Origin: Amycolatopsis vastitatis
Lineage (GTDB): Bacteria > Actinomycetota > Actinomycetes > Mycobacteriales > Pseudonocardiaceae
Assembly (NCBI RefSeq): GCF_002234595.1
Contig: NZ_NMUL01000026.1
Coordinates: 62,001-126,000 of the forward strand
Reading direction: 5' to 3'
Length of the DNA: 64,000 nucleotides
The translations under genes and the position numbers were made by a program. Shown in pieces: positions 6,816-15,814 of this stretch. A model generated the notes under the pieces. The model was not told the origin of the DNA and ran no database searches. It worked only from the letters and a program-made list of their open reading frames with translations. Numbering within the stretch: position 1 is the stretch's first letter; each line of letters opens with the position of its first letter.

Positions 6816-8891
6816 ATGACCAGACGGATTCGGGTGGGGACGATCGTGGCCGCGGTGGCCGCGCTCGTCATCGGGACGACCGCCGCGGCGGGGACGGCGC
6901 AAGCCGCGGATCCCCTGCTGTCGCAGGGCAAACCGGTGACGGCGTCGTCGTCGGGCGGGTGCTGTCCGGCGGCGAACGCGGTCGACGGGGACTCGGCGAC
7001 ACGCTGGGCCAGCGCGGCCGGCGTCGATCCGCAGTGGATCTACGTCGATCTCGGTGCGGCGGTGCACGTCAGCCGGGTCCGGCTGCAGTGGGACGCTTCC
7101 TGCGCCACGGCCTACGAGATCGACACCTCCGCCGACCACGCCACGTGGACGCGGATCTACGCGACCACCACGGGGAAGGGCGGCGTCGAAGACCTGACCT
7201 CCCTCGACGGCACCGGCCGCTACGTGCGGATGTACGGCACGAAACGGTGCCGCACCGACGCGTCGAAGGGCTATTCGCTGCAGGAATTCGGCGTCTACGG
7301 CTCGGGCGGCGACGTCGTCCCGCCGTCGCCGCCCGGCACGCCGACGCTCGACGAGGTCACGCCGACCAGCGCGACCATCTCGTGGACCGCGGCCACCGAC
7401 GACGCCGGCGTCGTGGGTTACGACGTCTACCGGGACGGTCAGCTCTGCGCCAGCACAACCGGCGCCTTGACCGCGACCTGCTCGAACCTCAGCCCCAACA
7501 CCAGCTACGGCTTCTACGTCAACGCGCGTGACGCGGCCGGCAACGTGTCACAGGCCAGCGGCACCCTCGCGGTGAAGACGCCGCCGTCCGACGACCACAC
7601 GCCGCCGTCCGTGCCGGGGAACGTGCACACCACCGCGGTCAACAGCACTTCGATCGGCCTCGCGTGGACCGCGTCGACCGACGATGTGGGGGTCACCGGC
7701 TACCGGATCTACAACTCCGGCACGCAGATCGGGACGTCCGACACGGCGAGCACCACCCTCGGCGGGCTGACCCCGGACACCCCGTACCACCTGCAGGTGC
7801 GGGCCGTCGACGGGAACGGCAACCTCAGCGAGCCGAGCATGCCGGTCCTGGACGTCAGGACCACCGGCGGCTCGACCTGTTCGCCGTCGCAGGGAGTCTG
7901 CGGCGCCACCCAGGTCGGGACCGACGACGACGTCGTGTGGGGCCTGGTGACCTTGCCGGACGGCACGATCCTCTACAACCAGCGTGACGCGCACTCGATC
8001 GTCCACTTGAACCCGAAGACCGGCGCGAAGAAGACGATCGGCACGGTGCCGAACGTGCAGAGCACCGACGGCGAAGGCGGCCTGACCGGGCTGGAGATCA
8101 ACCCGGCGACGTTCGCCTCCGACCACTGGCTCTACATCATGCACACCTCGCCGAACGACAACCGGATCGTGCGGATCAAGTACGACCCGGCCGCCGACTC
8201 GCTGACCACGAGCACCGAGCAGATCCTGCTGACGGGCATCGCGCGCAACAAGTTCCACAACGGTGGCCGGCTGCGGTTCAGCCCGGACGGCCGGTACCTG
8301 TTCGCCGGCACGGGTGACGCGCAGAACGGCGACAACGCGTCGAACACCAGCAGTCCCAACGGAAAGGTGCTGCGGATCAGCCCGGACGGCTCGATCCCCG
8401 CGGACAACCCGTTCCACAACGCGGTGTGGAGCTACGGGCACCGCAACGTCCAGGGGCTCGCGTTCGACTCCCAGGGCAGGCTGTGGGAGCAGGAGTTCGG
8501 CAACAGCATCATGGACGAGACGAACCTGATCGTGAAGGGCGGCAACTACGGCTGGCCGTCGTGCGAAGGGACGTCGGGTTCGTGCGGGACCGCCGGGTTC
8601 ATCGCGCCGAAGAAGACGTATCCGGTGGCGCAGGGCTCGTGCAGTGGCATCACGATCATCCGTGACGCGTTGTACGTCGCCTGCCAGCGCGGTGCGCGGC
8701 TCTACCGCGCGGTGATCAGCGGCAGCTCGCTGACGAACTTCCAGACGTTCTTCAACGGCACGTACGGCAGGCTCCGCACGGTAGAGCCCGCTCCCGACGG
8801 CCAGATGTGGCTGGCCACCAGCGTGGACGGCGACAAGGACAGCACTCCGCACAACAGTCACAACAAGATCCTGCGGGTGGCGGTGGGGTAG
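6816..8891 (+). CDS. Secreted discoidin / double FN3 / glucose-sorbosone dehydrogenase-like protein
   Basis: A 691-residue exported protein. The signal peptide is residues 1-30 (MTRRIR, hydrophobic core, GTAQA cleavage). It is followed by an F5/8 type C (discoidin) sugar-binding domain at ~33-165 (NAVDGDSATRWAS), fibronectin III domains at ~168-250 and ~264-348, and a beta-propeller of the glucose/sorbosone dehydrogenase family from ~365 to the end (HNGGRLRFSPDGRYLF, GTGD, GHRNVQGLAF, WEQEFGN, NYGWP). Family members oxidise sugars with PQQ in the periplasm or outside; here extracellular polysaccharide attachment is likely. The ATG at 6816 is favoured over the GTG at 6804 because GGAGG at 6806-6810 sits five bases before it. 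Confidence 0.9.
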   Translation: MTRRIRVGTIVAAVAALVIGTTAAAGTAQAADPLLSQGKPVTASSSGGCCPAANAVDGDSATRWASAAGVDPQWIYVDLGAAVHVSRVRLQWDASCATAYEIDTSADHATWTRIYATTTGKGGVEDLTSLDGTGRYVRMYGTKRCRTDASKGYSLQEFGVYGSGGDVVPPSPPGTPTLDEVTPTSATISWTAATDDAGVVGYDVYRDGQLCASTTGALTATCSNLSPNTSYGFYVNARDAAGNVSQASGTLAVKTPPSDDHTPPSVPGNVHTTAVNSTSIGLAWTASTDDVGVTGYRIYNSGTQIGTSDTASTTLGGLTPDTPYHLQVRAVDGNGNLSEPSMPVLDVRTTGGSTCSPSQGVCGATQVGTDDDVVWGLVTLPDGTILYNQRDAHSIVHLNPKTGAKKTIGTVPNVQSTDGEGGLTGLEINPATFASDHWLYIMHTSPNDNRIVRIKYDPAADSLTTSTEQILLTGIARNKFHNGGRLRFSPDGRYLFAGTGDAQNGDNASNTSSPNGKVLRISPDGSIPADNPFHNAVWSYGHRNVQGLAFDSQGRLWEQEFGNSIMDETNLIVKGGNYGWPSCEGTSGSCGTAGFIAPKKTYPVAQGSCSGITIIRDALYVACQRGARLYRAVISGSSLTNFQTFFNGTYGRLRTVEPAPDGQMWLATSVDGDKDSTPHNSHNKILRVAVG

Positions 8892-8899
8892 GACGCGAC

Positions 8900-8958
8900 C
8901 GGCAGCCGGTTGAGCCCGGCCGGGCCCGAGGGGGCCGGCCGGGCGATTCCGGCTGCCG
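8900..8958. terminator. Nested double hairpin between convergent genes
   Basis: The outer arms CGGCAGCCGG (8900-8909) and CCGGCTGCCG (8949-8958) enclose inner arms GCCCGGCCGG (8914-8923) and CCGGCCGGGC (8935-8944); both pairs are perfect. No U-tract follows. It separates the convergent genes ending at 8891 and 8985 and probably stops transcription from both sides. Confidence 0.75.
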
Positions 8959-8984
8959 CGGCGACGAACTTCTCAGCGAACCTC

Positions 8985-9383
8985 TCAGCCGCCCAGCAGG
9001 CGGGACAGGGCCGCTCTTGCTTTCGTGTCCTTCTCCGCCAGCGCTGTCAGCTCCTGGGCCAGCGCCTCGAGCCAGTCGTCGACCGTGGTCTGCTTCCGGC
9101 TGATCACCACTCCCCGGACCACGTGGTGGATCTCGGCTGCCACTCCGCCGTGCTCGGACGTGCGCAGCACCAATACCCGGTCCGGGGTGTTCACCCGCAC
9201 CGACACCGCCTGGCCGTCCCGGCCCGCGACGCGGTCGGCGAACGTGCGGCGGCGCGCGACCTCGACCATGCCCGGGGGCAGCGCGCTGCCCAGCGTCTCG
9301 GACAGGACGCGGTGGTAGGACTCGACGTCCGCGCGGTCCGTGCGCAAGGCCGCCACCAGCAGGTGGAAGTCCAGCCCGTCCAT
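8985..9383 (-). CDS. Conserved hypothetical protein, last gene of the YbjQ-domain operon
   Basis: A 132-residue protein starting MDGLDFHLLVAALRTD. The N-terminal half is helical; the middle has a beta-rich block (VSVRVNTPDRVLVLRTSEHGG, then IHHVVRGVVISRK); the C-terminus is an amphipathic helix pair (WLEALAQELTALAEKDTKARAAL). I do not recognise the family. It lacks a signal peptide or membrane helix. Its ATG overlaps the stop of the upstream YbjQ gene by one base (TGATG), so translation is coupled and it likely works with the two YbjQ proteins. The longer open frame upstream is the antisense-like shadow of the YbjQ gene. Confidence 0.75.
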   Translation of the reverse strand: MDGLDFHLLVAALRTDRADVESYHRVLSETLGSALPPGMVEVARRRTFADRVAGRDGQAVSVRVNTPDRVLVLRTSEHGGVAAEIHHVVRGVVISRKQTTVDDWLEALAQELTALAEKDTKARAALSRLLGG

Positions 9384-10189
9384 CAGTCGGTGAGGGGCAG
9401 CACGAGCTGCGGTTTGGCGATGCGGTGGTCGGCGCGCAACGGCTTCACGGCGGTGCCGATCGCGAAGAACTCCGTCGTGTGGCCGCCCCAGCGGTGCGGC
9501 AGCGAGAGCAGCTGCACCCCGACGATGCCCTCCGCCTCCAGCTGCTCGGCCTCCGCTTGCATCCGGGACATCGCCAGCTCGCGGGCGTCGTACAGCGCCT
9601 CCGTGTACTGCGGGATCTCGACGTTCTGGCCGAGGTTGCCCACCATCTGCCGGAACCGCTGGTGCGCGATGTGGTAGACGCACGTGCCCATCACCATCCC
9701 CAGCGGGGCGTACCCGGCCTGCACGAGCGTCCAGAAGTCCTGTCCGGACAAGTCGGACGTGAACGGCTTCCCGGTGTTGTTGCGCCACTCACCGGGCTCC
9801 TCGGCCTTCACGGCCGTGCCGACGGCGACGAACTCCGCCAGGTCGGTGCCGAACTCCTTGAACTCGATCTCCAGGCGGACCGCGACGATGCCGTCCGCGC
9901 CGAGGACGTCCGCCTCCGCCTCCATCCGGGACATCGCCAGTTCGCGTGCGTGGTACATCGCCTGCGAAAGCCGGTCCAGCTCCTGGTTCTTGCTCCACTG
10001 CCCCCGCTGGAACCCGACGTGGTAGATGCTCGAGCCCAGCACCAGGCCGAGCGGCCGGAACCCGGCTTCGCGCACCAGGAGGAACTCGTTGACCGTCAGG
10101 TCCGAGGTGAACAGGCTGGTCTTCTGGCCGGGTCGCATCTCGGCGAGCCGGCGCATCGCATCCTCGGGGATGTGATCCGCGGTCGTCAC
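9383..10189 (-). CDS. Tandem YbjQ/UPF0145-like protein
   Basis: A 268-residue cytoplasmic protein with two copies of a YbjQ-like (UPF0145, putative heavy-metal-binding) domain. Copy one covers ~25-130 (SDLTVNEFLLVREAGFRPLG...YHARELAMSRMEAEA, GADGIVAVRLEI, EFVAVGTAVK). Copy two covers ~145-255 with the same landmarks (SDLSGQDFWTLVQAGYAPLG, YDARELAMSRMQAEA, EAEGIVGVQLL, EFFAIGTAVK). Single-domain YbjQ proteins form pentamers, so the fusion may form a ring with alternating units. GTG start with GAGGAGG just upstream. It sits eight bases after a related gene. Confidence 0.85.
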   Translation of the reverse strand: MTTADHIPEDAMRRLAEMRPGQKTSLFTSDLTVNEFLLVREAGFRPLGLVLGSSIYHVGFQRGQWSKNQELDRLSQAMYHARELAMSRMEAEADVLGADGIVAVRLEIEFKEFGTDLAEFVAVGTAVKAEEPGEWRNNTGKPFTSDLSGQDFWTLVQAGYAPLGMVMGTCVYHIAHQRFRQMVGNLGQNVEIPQYTEALYDARELAMSRMQAEAEQLEAEGIVGVQLLSLPHRWGGHTTEFFAIGTAVKPLRADHRIAKPQLVLPLTD

Positions 10190-10198
10190 GAAGCCTCC

Positions 10199-10999
10199 TC
10201 AGGAACGGTTCAGTGGCAGCATCCGGAGCACGCCGGCCGGGGTGGCCGGGCCTTCGTGGAAGCGGGTGATCGCGGTGCCGGTCACGGTGGCGATGGCGGC
10301 CACCGCGACGTCCTGCACCGGCCAGATCTCGAAGCGCAGGTCCGAGACGATGCCGCCGTCGGCGCCGCAGTCCCGGATCTCTTCGGCGAACTGCGCCCGG
10401 GCGGCGGCTCGCACGGCGGTGGCGAGTTCGGTGGCCATGGCGATCTCGGTGTTCCCGGCCCACGCGGCGACCATGGGCCGCCGCCAGTAGTAGTCGGTGA
10501 ACGCCCGGCCCGCCACGCCGACCGCGACCCGCGCCGGGACCCAGCCCGCCTGCATCAGCTTGCCGACGTCCTGGCCCGGCAGCTCGGTGGTGAACAGCCG
10601 GCGCGGCCGTTGCTCCGTCTCGGCGCGGACGGCGGTGCCGAGGGCGACGAACTCCTGCGCCATGCCGTCGGGCGAGGTGATCTCGAACTCGATCCCGAGC
10701 ACGCCGTCGGCTCCCAGCCCGGCCGCCTCCTCGGTGAGCCGGTCGAGCGCCGTCTCGTAACCCTGACGCAGGATCAGCGCCAGCTGCTTGATCCGGTCGG
10801 CGGCCCAGGAACTCGATTCCGTGAAGCCGACCTGGTGGACGACGCAGCCCATGACGTCGCCGACCGGGGTGAAGCCGGCCGCCGCGGCGCCGACCGCGCC
10901 CGGCACGCCGAGCAGCGACGTCTTTGGGCCGGTGGGAGAGAAACGGTCGAAGCGGGCCCGCGCGGCGGGCGGCAGGGCGTGACCTTCCCACTGGGGCAC
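10199..10999 (-). CDS. Second tandem YbjQ/UPF0145-like protein
   Basis: A 266-residue paralogue of the following gene, again with two YbjQ-like repeats. The first (~25-135) contains FTPVGDVMGCVVHQVGF, GADGVLGIEFEI and EFVALGTAVRAE. The second (~140-255) contains LMQAGWVPARVAVGVAG, GADGGIVSDLRFEI and VTGTAI. Metal binding is inferred only from the family name. The GTG at 10999 is chosen because GGAGG lies six bases upstream; the longer frame to 11098 is low-complexity. It is the first gene of a three-gene minus-strand operon. The 82 bases before it, shared with the sugar kinase's 3' end, should hold the promoter. Confidence 0.82.
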   Translation of the reverse strand: MPQWEGHALPPAARARFDRFSPTGPKTSLLGVPGAVGAAAAGFTPVGDVMGCVVHQVGFTESSSWAADRIKQLALILRQGYETALDRLTEEAAGLGADGVLGIEFEITSPDGMAQEFVALGTAVRAETEQRPRRLFTTELPGQDVGKLMQAGWVPARVAVGVAGRAFTDYYWRRPMVAAWAGNTEIAMATELATAVRAAARAQFAEEIRDCGADGGIVSDLRFEIWPVQDVAVAAIATVTGTAITRFHEGPATPAGVLRMLPLNRS

Positions 11000-11081
11000 A
11001 GGCGACCTCCCTCCGGCACTGCCGCTCCCATCGTGGCACGGATTCCCGGCTGGGCGACGCTGTGTCCGAAAGGTCCGGCGG

Positions 11082-12107
11082 TCAGCGCCAGCTGTCATCG
11101 CCGAAGCCGAGGGTCACCGGTCCGCGGCGGATTCCCGCCACCGTCTCCGCCGGGAGGACCTCGTCCAGGAACGCGTAGTCCGGGCGGCGGGTGCGGGCGT
11201 GCCACTCGGCTATCTCGTGCCAGCCCGGTGCGGCCAGCGCGCCACCGAAGTGCTGGACCGACAGGCTCGCCGTGAGGCAGGCGAACCGGAGGCGTTCCGC
11301 CAGCGGCCAGCCCGTCAGCGTCGCCGCGACGAAACCGGCGCCGAAGACGTCGCCCGCGCCCGTCGCGTCCAGCACGTCGACCGGGAGGGCCGGGACCGCC
11401 GCCGTCTCGCCGGTCGTGCCGTCGACCGCGAGGACGCCCGCGCCGCCGCGGGTGATCACCGCGATCGGGACCAGCTCGGCGAGCCGGGACAGTGCCGCCT
11501 CCGGCGTGTCCGTGCGGGTGTAGCGCATGGCTTCGACGTCGTTCGGCAGGAACGCGTGGCAGCACGCCAGCTGTTCGAGCAGCGCGGGCGACCACGCCTC
11601 GGACGGGTCCCAGCCGACGTCGGCGAACACCAGGCTGCCCGCCTGGTGCGCGGTGTGGACCCAATCGGCGGTGTCGAGGCCGATGTGCGCGACGGTCGCG
11701 CGGCTCGGCGGCGGCGAGCCGGCCAGCTCCGCGACCGGGACGGGTGGCGGGTGGCCGTGGGTGATCATCGCGCGGTCGCCCGCGTAGGCCAGCGAGACCG
11801 TCACGGGCGAGTGCCACTCCGGGAACCGCCGCGAACGCGACAGGTCGATGTGCTCTTGCCGGGCCAGCACGTCCCAGCAGTACCGGCCGTAGACGTCCGT
11901 GCCGAACGCCGCCGCCAGCGACGTCCGCAGGCCGAGGCGGCTCAGCGCGACCGCGAAGTTCGCGATCCCGCCCGGGCCCGAGCCCATGCCGCCCGTCCAC
12001 ACCTCCGTGCCCGGCGACGGCGGTTGTTCGAGCCCGGTGAACACCAGGTCGAAGAACAGCAGGCCGGACAGGAAGACATCGATGTCGGGGGCTGGCTCAG
12101 CCGGCAC
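11082..12107 (-). CDS. PfkB-family carbohydrate kinase
   Basis: A 341-residue ribokinase-family kinase. It has the N-terminal GGxxxN-type motif (GMGSGPGGIANFAVALSRLGL) and the intact ATP/catalytic signature DATGAGDVFGAGFVAA near residue 255, so phosphotransfer is expected. Substrate is unknown; the sugar could be released from a glycoside handled by the divergent GH4 protein. The GTG at 12107 follows CTGGAGG with six bases of spacing. It diverges from the GH4 gene across a 190-bp region, which suggests a shared regulatory region for one sugar pathway. I see no strong operator palindrome there. Confidence 0.87.
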   Translation of the reverse strand: MPAEPAPDIDVFLSGLLFFDLVFTGLEQPPSPGTEVWTGGMGSGPGGIANFAVALSRLGLRTSLAAAFGTDVYGRYCWDVLARQEHIDLSRSRRFPEWHSPVTVSLAYAGDRAMITHGHPPPVPVAELAGSPPPSRATVAHIGLDTADWVHTAHQAGSLVFADVGWDPSEAWSPALLEQLACCHAFLPNDVEAMRYTRTDTPEAALSRLAELVPIAVITRGGAGVLAVDGTTGETAAVPALPVDVLDATGAGDVFGAGFVAATLTGWPLAERLRFACLTASLSVQHFGGALAAPGWHEIAEWHARTRRPDYAFLDEVLPAETVAGIRRGPVTLGFGDDSWR

Positions 12108-12297
12108 GGGCGCCTCCAGGGGATCACGCTGGCAGTGGGCCCGAGCGTGCGTCAGCCGCGGGAGATTCGCAAGAGCTGCGGCCCTTCGGCCACGGATTGC
12201 GTGATTCCGGCTGCTAGGGTCGCCGGATGCGGCACGAGCTGAACCCCGGCGGCCCTCACTCGCCGGGGGGATTCCCGCCCGGTGCCGAGGCGCCGCG

Positions 12298-13578
12298 GTG
12301 AAGCTCGCCATCCTCGGCGGCGGCGGGTTCCGCGTGCCGCTCGTGCACGGGGCGCTGCTGACCGGCCGGACCGTCACCGAGCTGGTCCTGCACGACGTCG
12401 ACGCCGGACGTCTCGCCGCGGTCGAACGCGTCCTCGCCGAGCAAGCCGCCGGTGCGGACGACGCGCCGCGCGTGCGGACCACCACCGACCTCGCCGACGC
12501 ACTGTCCGATGTGGACTTCGTGTTCTCCGCCATCCGCGTCGGGGGGCTGCGCGGCCGGCAGCTCGACGAGCAGGTCGCGCACGCCGAAGGCGTGCTGGGC
12601 CAGGAAACGGTCGGAGCGGGCGGGATCGCCTACGGGCTCCGGACGGTCCCGGTCGCCGCCCGCCTCGCGCGGACGATCGGCGAGCTGGCGCCGCGGGCAT
12701 GGGTCATCAACTTCACGAACCCGGCGGGGATGGTCACCGAAGCGATGGCAGCGCACCTGGGCGGCCGGGTGATCGGCATCTGCGACTCGCCGGTCGGGTT
12801 GTGCCGCCGCGTCGCGCGGGCTCTCGGAGTGGAGCCGGCGACGGCGTGGTTCGACTACGCGGGGCTCAACCACCTGGGCTGGCTCCGCGCGGTCCGGGTC
12901 GGCGGCGAGGACGTCCTGCCGCGGCTGCTCGCCGACACGGCCGCGCTGGAGTCGTTCGAAGAGGGCAGGCTCTTCGGTGCGGACTGGCTGCGCGCGCTCG
13001 GTGCCCTGCCCAACGAATACCTGCACTACTACTACTTCGCGCGCGAGGCCGCCGGTTCGGAGTCGCGCGCCGCGTTCCTGCTGGAGCAGCAACGCGGTTT
13101 CTACGAAGAGCCTTCGCTGGCTTCGTGGGAACGCACGCGCCTGGAGCGCGAAGCGACGTACATGGCCGAGACGCGCGAAGGGGAGCGTGACGATCTCGAA
13201 GGGGGCGGCTACGAGAGGGTCGCCTTGGCGCTGATGCGTGCCCTGGCCGGCGGCGAACGCACGACGCTGATCCTCAACGTCCGCAACGGTTCCGCGCTCC
13301 CGGGCCTGCCGGCCGACGCCGTCGTCGAGGTGCCGTGCGTCGTCGACGCGAACGGTGCCCGCCCGGTCGCCGCCGCGCCGCTGCCGGACCACGCGCTGGG
13401 CCTGGTGACGGCGGTCAAGGCCGTCGAGCGGGCGACGATCGAAGCGGCGACGACGGGTTCGCGGGCGGCGGCGCTGCGGGCGTTCGCGCTGCACCCGCTG
13501 GTCGACTCGGTCTCGGTGGCGCGGCGGCTGCTCGAGCGCTACCTCGCCGCGCACCCGGAACTTTCCTACCTCGCCTAG
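12298..13578 (+). CDS. Glycoside hydrolase family 4 (6-phospho-beta-glucosidase-like)
   Basis: A 426-residue GH4 enzyme using NAD+ and a divalent metal. Visible are the Rossmann start (KLAILGGGGFRVP), the sugar-binding NFTNPAG (~140), the metal-ligand Cys in GICDSPVG (~160) and His in NHLGWL (~190), and the mid-protein YYFARE segment. GH4 enzymes hydrolyse glycosides or 6-phosphoglycosides by an oxidation-elimination route. The GTG at 12298 has no strong ribosome site. The gene diverges from a PfkB kinase, suggesting coupled glycoside use. It ends four bases inside the convergent SDR gene. Confidence 0.9.
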   Translation: MKLAILGGGGFRVPLVHGALLTGRTVTELVLHDVDAGRLAAVERVLAEQAAGADDAPRVRTTTDLADALSDVDFVFSAIRVGGLRGRQLDEQVAHAEGVLGQETVGAGGIAYGLRTVPVAARLARTIGELAPRAWVINFTNPAGMVTEAMAAHLGGRVIGICDSPVGLCRRVARALGVEPATAWFDYAGLNHLGWLRAVRVGGEDVLPRLLADTAALESFEEGRLFGADWLRALGALPNEYLHYYYFAREAAGSESRAAFLLEQQRGFYEEPSLASWERTRLEREATYMAETREGERDDLEGGGYERVALALMRALAGGERTTLILNVRNGSALPGLPADAVVEVPCVVDANGARPVAAAPLPDHALGLVTAVKAVERATIEAATTGSRAAALRAFALHPLVDSVSVARRLLERYLAAHPELSYLA

Positions 13579-14288
13579 ACCGCCGCCATCGCGTTGAACT
13601 CGGCTTCGGCTTCGTCCCTCGCGACGTACAGGGACCACGCCTTCTCGGCGAGGGCGTCGGGATCGAGCGTCCCCACCGCGAAGCCGTGGTCCTGCTCGGT
13701 GAACACGCGGTGGATGTCGCCGCGTTCGATGAGGCCGCCGATGGTCAGCGTCCCGGCGTAGACGCCTGTTTCGCGCAAGGCCGCGTTCAAGGTCAGGACG
13801 TACATCCGCAGCGCCGCCGACGCCGGGGCGAGGCTGCCCAGCATCGGCATCGGGTACTTGCCGCTCAGGCCGCCCGCGAACAGCAGTGAGCCCGAGCCGC
13901 GCTCCAGCATGCGCGGCAGCACGGCTTCGACGAGTCGCACCGCCGGGAGCACGAGGGATTCGAACGGCGCGCGCAGCGTGCCGGCGCCGGCTTCGGTCAG
14001 TGGTGTGATGCCCGGGCCCGCCGTGGCGTCGGCGGGCCCGAAGTACACCGTGTCGATCTCGCCGGCTTCCGCCGCGATGCGGTCGAGAACGGCCTTGAGC
14101 TGCGCTTCGTCGGTCACGTCGGCGGTGTACGTGTGCGCGGTGATCCCGGGGAGGGACTCCCGGTAGGCCGCGTGCCGCGCGTCGGTGCGCGAGACCAGCG
14201 CCGTCGTGAAGCCTTCGCGGCCGAAGCGGCGGGCGATCGACAAGCCGAGTCCGGGGCCGACGCCGAGGACAGCGATCACTTTGGGCAA
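13575..14288 (-). CDS. Atypical SDR-family protein without YxxxK
   Basis: A 237-residue SDR-like protein with a Rossmann motif LGVGPGLGLSIARRFG at the start, VSRTD and a DVTD-type turn. Where the catalytic Tyr-x-x-x-Lys is expected the sequence is L-A-P-A-S, and the Ser motif is LLFAGGLSG, so the usual redox centre is absent. I chose a TTG start (14288) because GGAGG lies five bases upstream; a GTG at 14300 lacks a ribosome site and would include that Shine-Dalgarno in the coding region. A perfect inverted repeat at 14305-14328 sits just upstream, so the gene is tightly regulated by an unlinked regulator. Confidence 0.8.
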   Translation of the reverse strand: MPKVIAVLGVGPGLGLSIARRFGREGFTTALVSRTDARHAAYRESLPGITAHTYTADVTDEAQLKAVLDRIAAEAGEIDTVYFGPADATAGPGITPLTEAGAGTLRAPFESLVLPAVRLVEAVLPRMLERGSGSLLFAGGLSGKYPMPMLGSLAPASAALRMYVLTLNAALRETGVYAGTLTIGGLIERGDIHRVFTEQDHGFAVGTLDPDALAEKAWSLYVARDEAEAEFNAMAAV

Positions 14289-14304
14289 GAGAACCTCCAC
14301 GAAG

Positions 14305-14328
14305 TAAGTTGAGACTAATCTCAACTTA
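14305..14328. promoter_or_regulatory. Perfect inverted repeat upstream of SDR gene
   Basis: TAAGTTGAGA (14305-14314) and TCTCAACTTA (14319-14328) are perfect 10-bp arms with a 4-bp CTAA spacer. The A/T-rich site lies 16 bp before the TTG start of the minus-strand SDR and looks like a TetR- or MarR-type operator covering the promoter. Confidence 0.75.
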
Positions 14329-14483
14329 GTCACAAAATGAGGGTTCCGTCAACTTGTCGAGTGTCCACTGGGGACAGAGAGGGTGCCCGGGTGAGGCCGT
14401 TGGGGCGAACTTCCGCGTCCGGCCGGGTTTTCCGCGGTTCCGCGGCTTCCGCCGCGCCGGAGGGGGCGCCCATCATCGGCGGC

Positions 14484-15673
14484 ATGACCGCTGCCTATCC
14501 CGCCGAGAAGGACCATCCCGCCGTCCCGATGGGGGCGCTCTACGCCGGCCATCCGCCGGTGTCCCGGATCGCCTTCCCGAGCGGGCACGAAGGCTGGCTC
14601 GTCACCCGCTACGACGACGTCCGCACGGTCTTCGCCGACCCGCGGTTCAGCCGCCGGCTGCTCTACCCGGGCGCGCCGTGCCTCATCGAGCCGGGCGACT
14701 TCTCGACCGGTGAACACAGCATCCTCAACATGGACCCACCCGACCACACGCGCCTGCGGCGGCTGTCGGCGCAGGCGTTCACCGTCCGCCGGATCGCCGC
14801 GCTGCGGCCGCGGATCCAGGAGATCGCCGACGACCTGCTGCGCGCGATGACCGGGCACGGCCCGCCGGCGGACCTGGTCGAGGAGTTCGCCTTCCCGCTG
14901 CCGACCGCTGTCATCTGCGAGCTCCTCGCGTGCCGTTCGCCGGCCGGGCACGGTTCCGGCAGTGGTCGCGGGTGATCGTGACGCCGATGCAGCACGCGCC
15001 CGCCGACGTCGAGCAGGCACGGCGGGACAGCATCGAGGACATGGCCGCGCTGGTGGCGGCGAAGCGCTCGCACCCCACGGAGGACTTCTTGAGCGTCCTC
15101 GTGCACGCCCGCGACGAGGACGGCGACCGGCTCACCGAACCGGAGCTGATCGACCTCGCCACGCAGCTGCTGCTCGCCGGGCACGAGACGACGGTCAGCC
15201 TGATCGCCTCCGGCGTCGTCCTGCTGTGCCGGTACCCGGAGCAGCTGGCGGCGTTGCGCGCCGATCCCGCGCTGACGCCGGGCGCGGTCGAGGAGATCAT
15301 GCGTTTCGACGGCCCGGTCGACTCGTCGCTGCTGCGCGTGGCACTCGAAGACGTCGAGCTGAGCGGGGTCCTCGTCCGGCGCGGCGAGGCGGTGCTGGCG
15401 CACGTCGGGGCCGCGAACCGCGACGAGAACGTGTTCCCGGACGCGGCCGCGTTCGACATCCGCCGCAAGGACGCCCCGCAGCTCGGTTTCGGGCACGGCA
15501 TCCACTTCTGCCTCGGCGCGGCGCTGGCCCGGCTGGAGGGCGAGATCGCCCTGCGGGCGCTGGTCGACCGGCTGCCCGGCCTGGACCTGGCGGTTCCGCC
15601 GGAAACCATCGCCTGGCGGCCGCCGCTGTCGGTCCGGGGCCCCGAAGAGGTGCCGGTGACCTGGGCGGCCTGA
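14484..15673 (+). pseudogene. Cytochrome P450, interrupted by a 1-nt frameshift
   Basis: Together the two frames give a ~396-residue actinobacterial P450. Frame one (ATG 14484) has the N-terminal half: LVTRYDDVRTVFADPRFSRR, MDPPDHTRLRRL, then FPLPTAVICELL. Frame two resumes as VPFAGRARFRQWSRVI, with the I-helix LLLAGHETTVSL, the ExxR motif (EIMR), and the haem ligand loop FGHGIHFCLGAALARLE. The junction at 14925-14932 reads CTCCTCGCGTG where CTCCTCGGCGTG would restore ICELLGVPF, so one G appears missing. Without correction frame one stops at 14975. All catalytic motifs are otherwise intact, so this is either a very recent mutation or an assembly error. The gene lies upstream of the ketosteroid dehydrogenase. 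Confidence 0.88.
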
Positions 15674-15744
15674 GCCTGCGCCGAATGCCGTCACCGGTTG
15701 GCGCCACCGGCGCAACGGCGGGGGCCGCGACTGCTCCAAGCGGG

Positions 15745-15761
15745 TAGAACAGGTTCCTGTT
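15745..15761. promoter_or_regulatory. KstR-like operator upstream of kstD-like gene
   Basis: TAGAACAGGTTCCT (15745-15758) matches seven of eight fixed positions of the mycobacterial KstR motif TnnAACnnGTTnnA (recalled). It overlaps a second dyad, AACAGG-TT-CCTGTT (15748-15761). It lies 54 bp before the ATG of a ketosteroid dehydrogenase-like gene, the kind of target KstR controls. Confidence 0.5.
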
Positions 15762-15814
15762 TCTGACCGCTCCCGACATCATGACCTCGCCGTTCCGCGA
15801 GCGAGGAGTGCGCC

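Noticed and set aside
14900..14960. Programmed frameshift in the P450
   Set aside because: No slippery heptamer or stimulatory structure is visible, and a single missing base explains the break.
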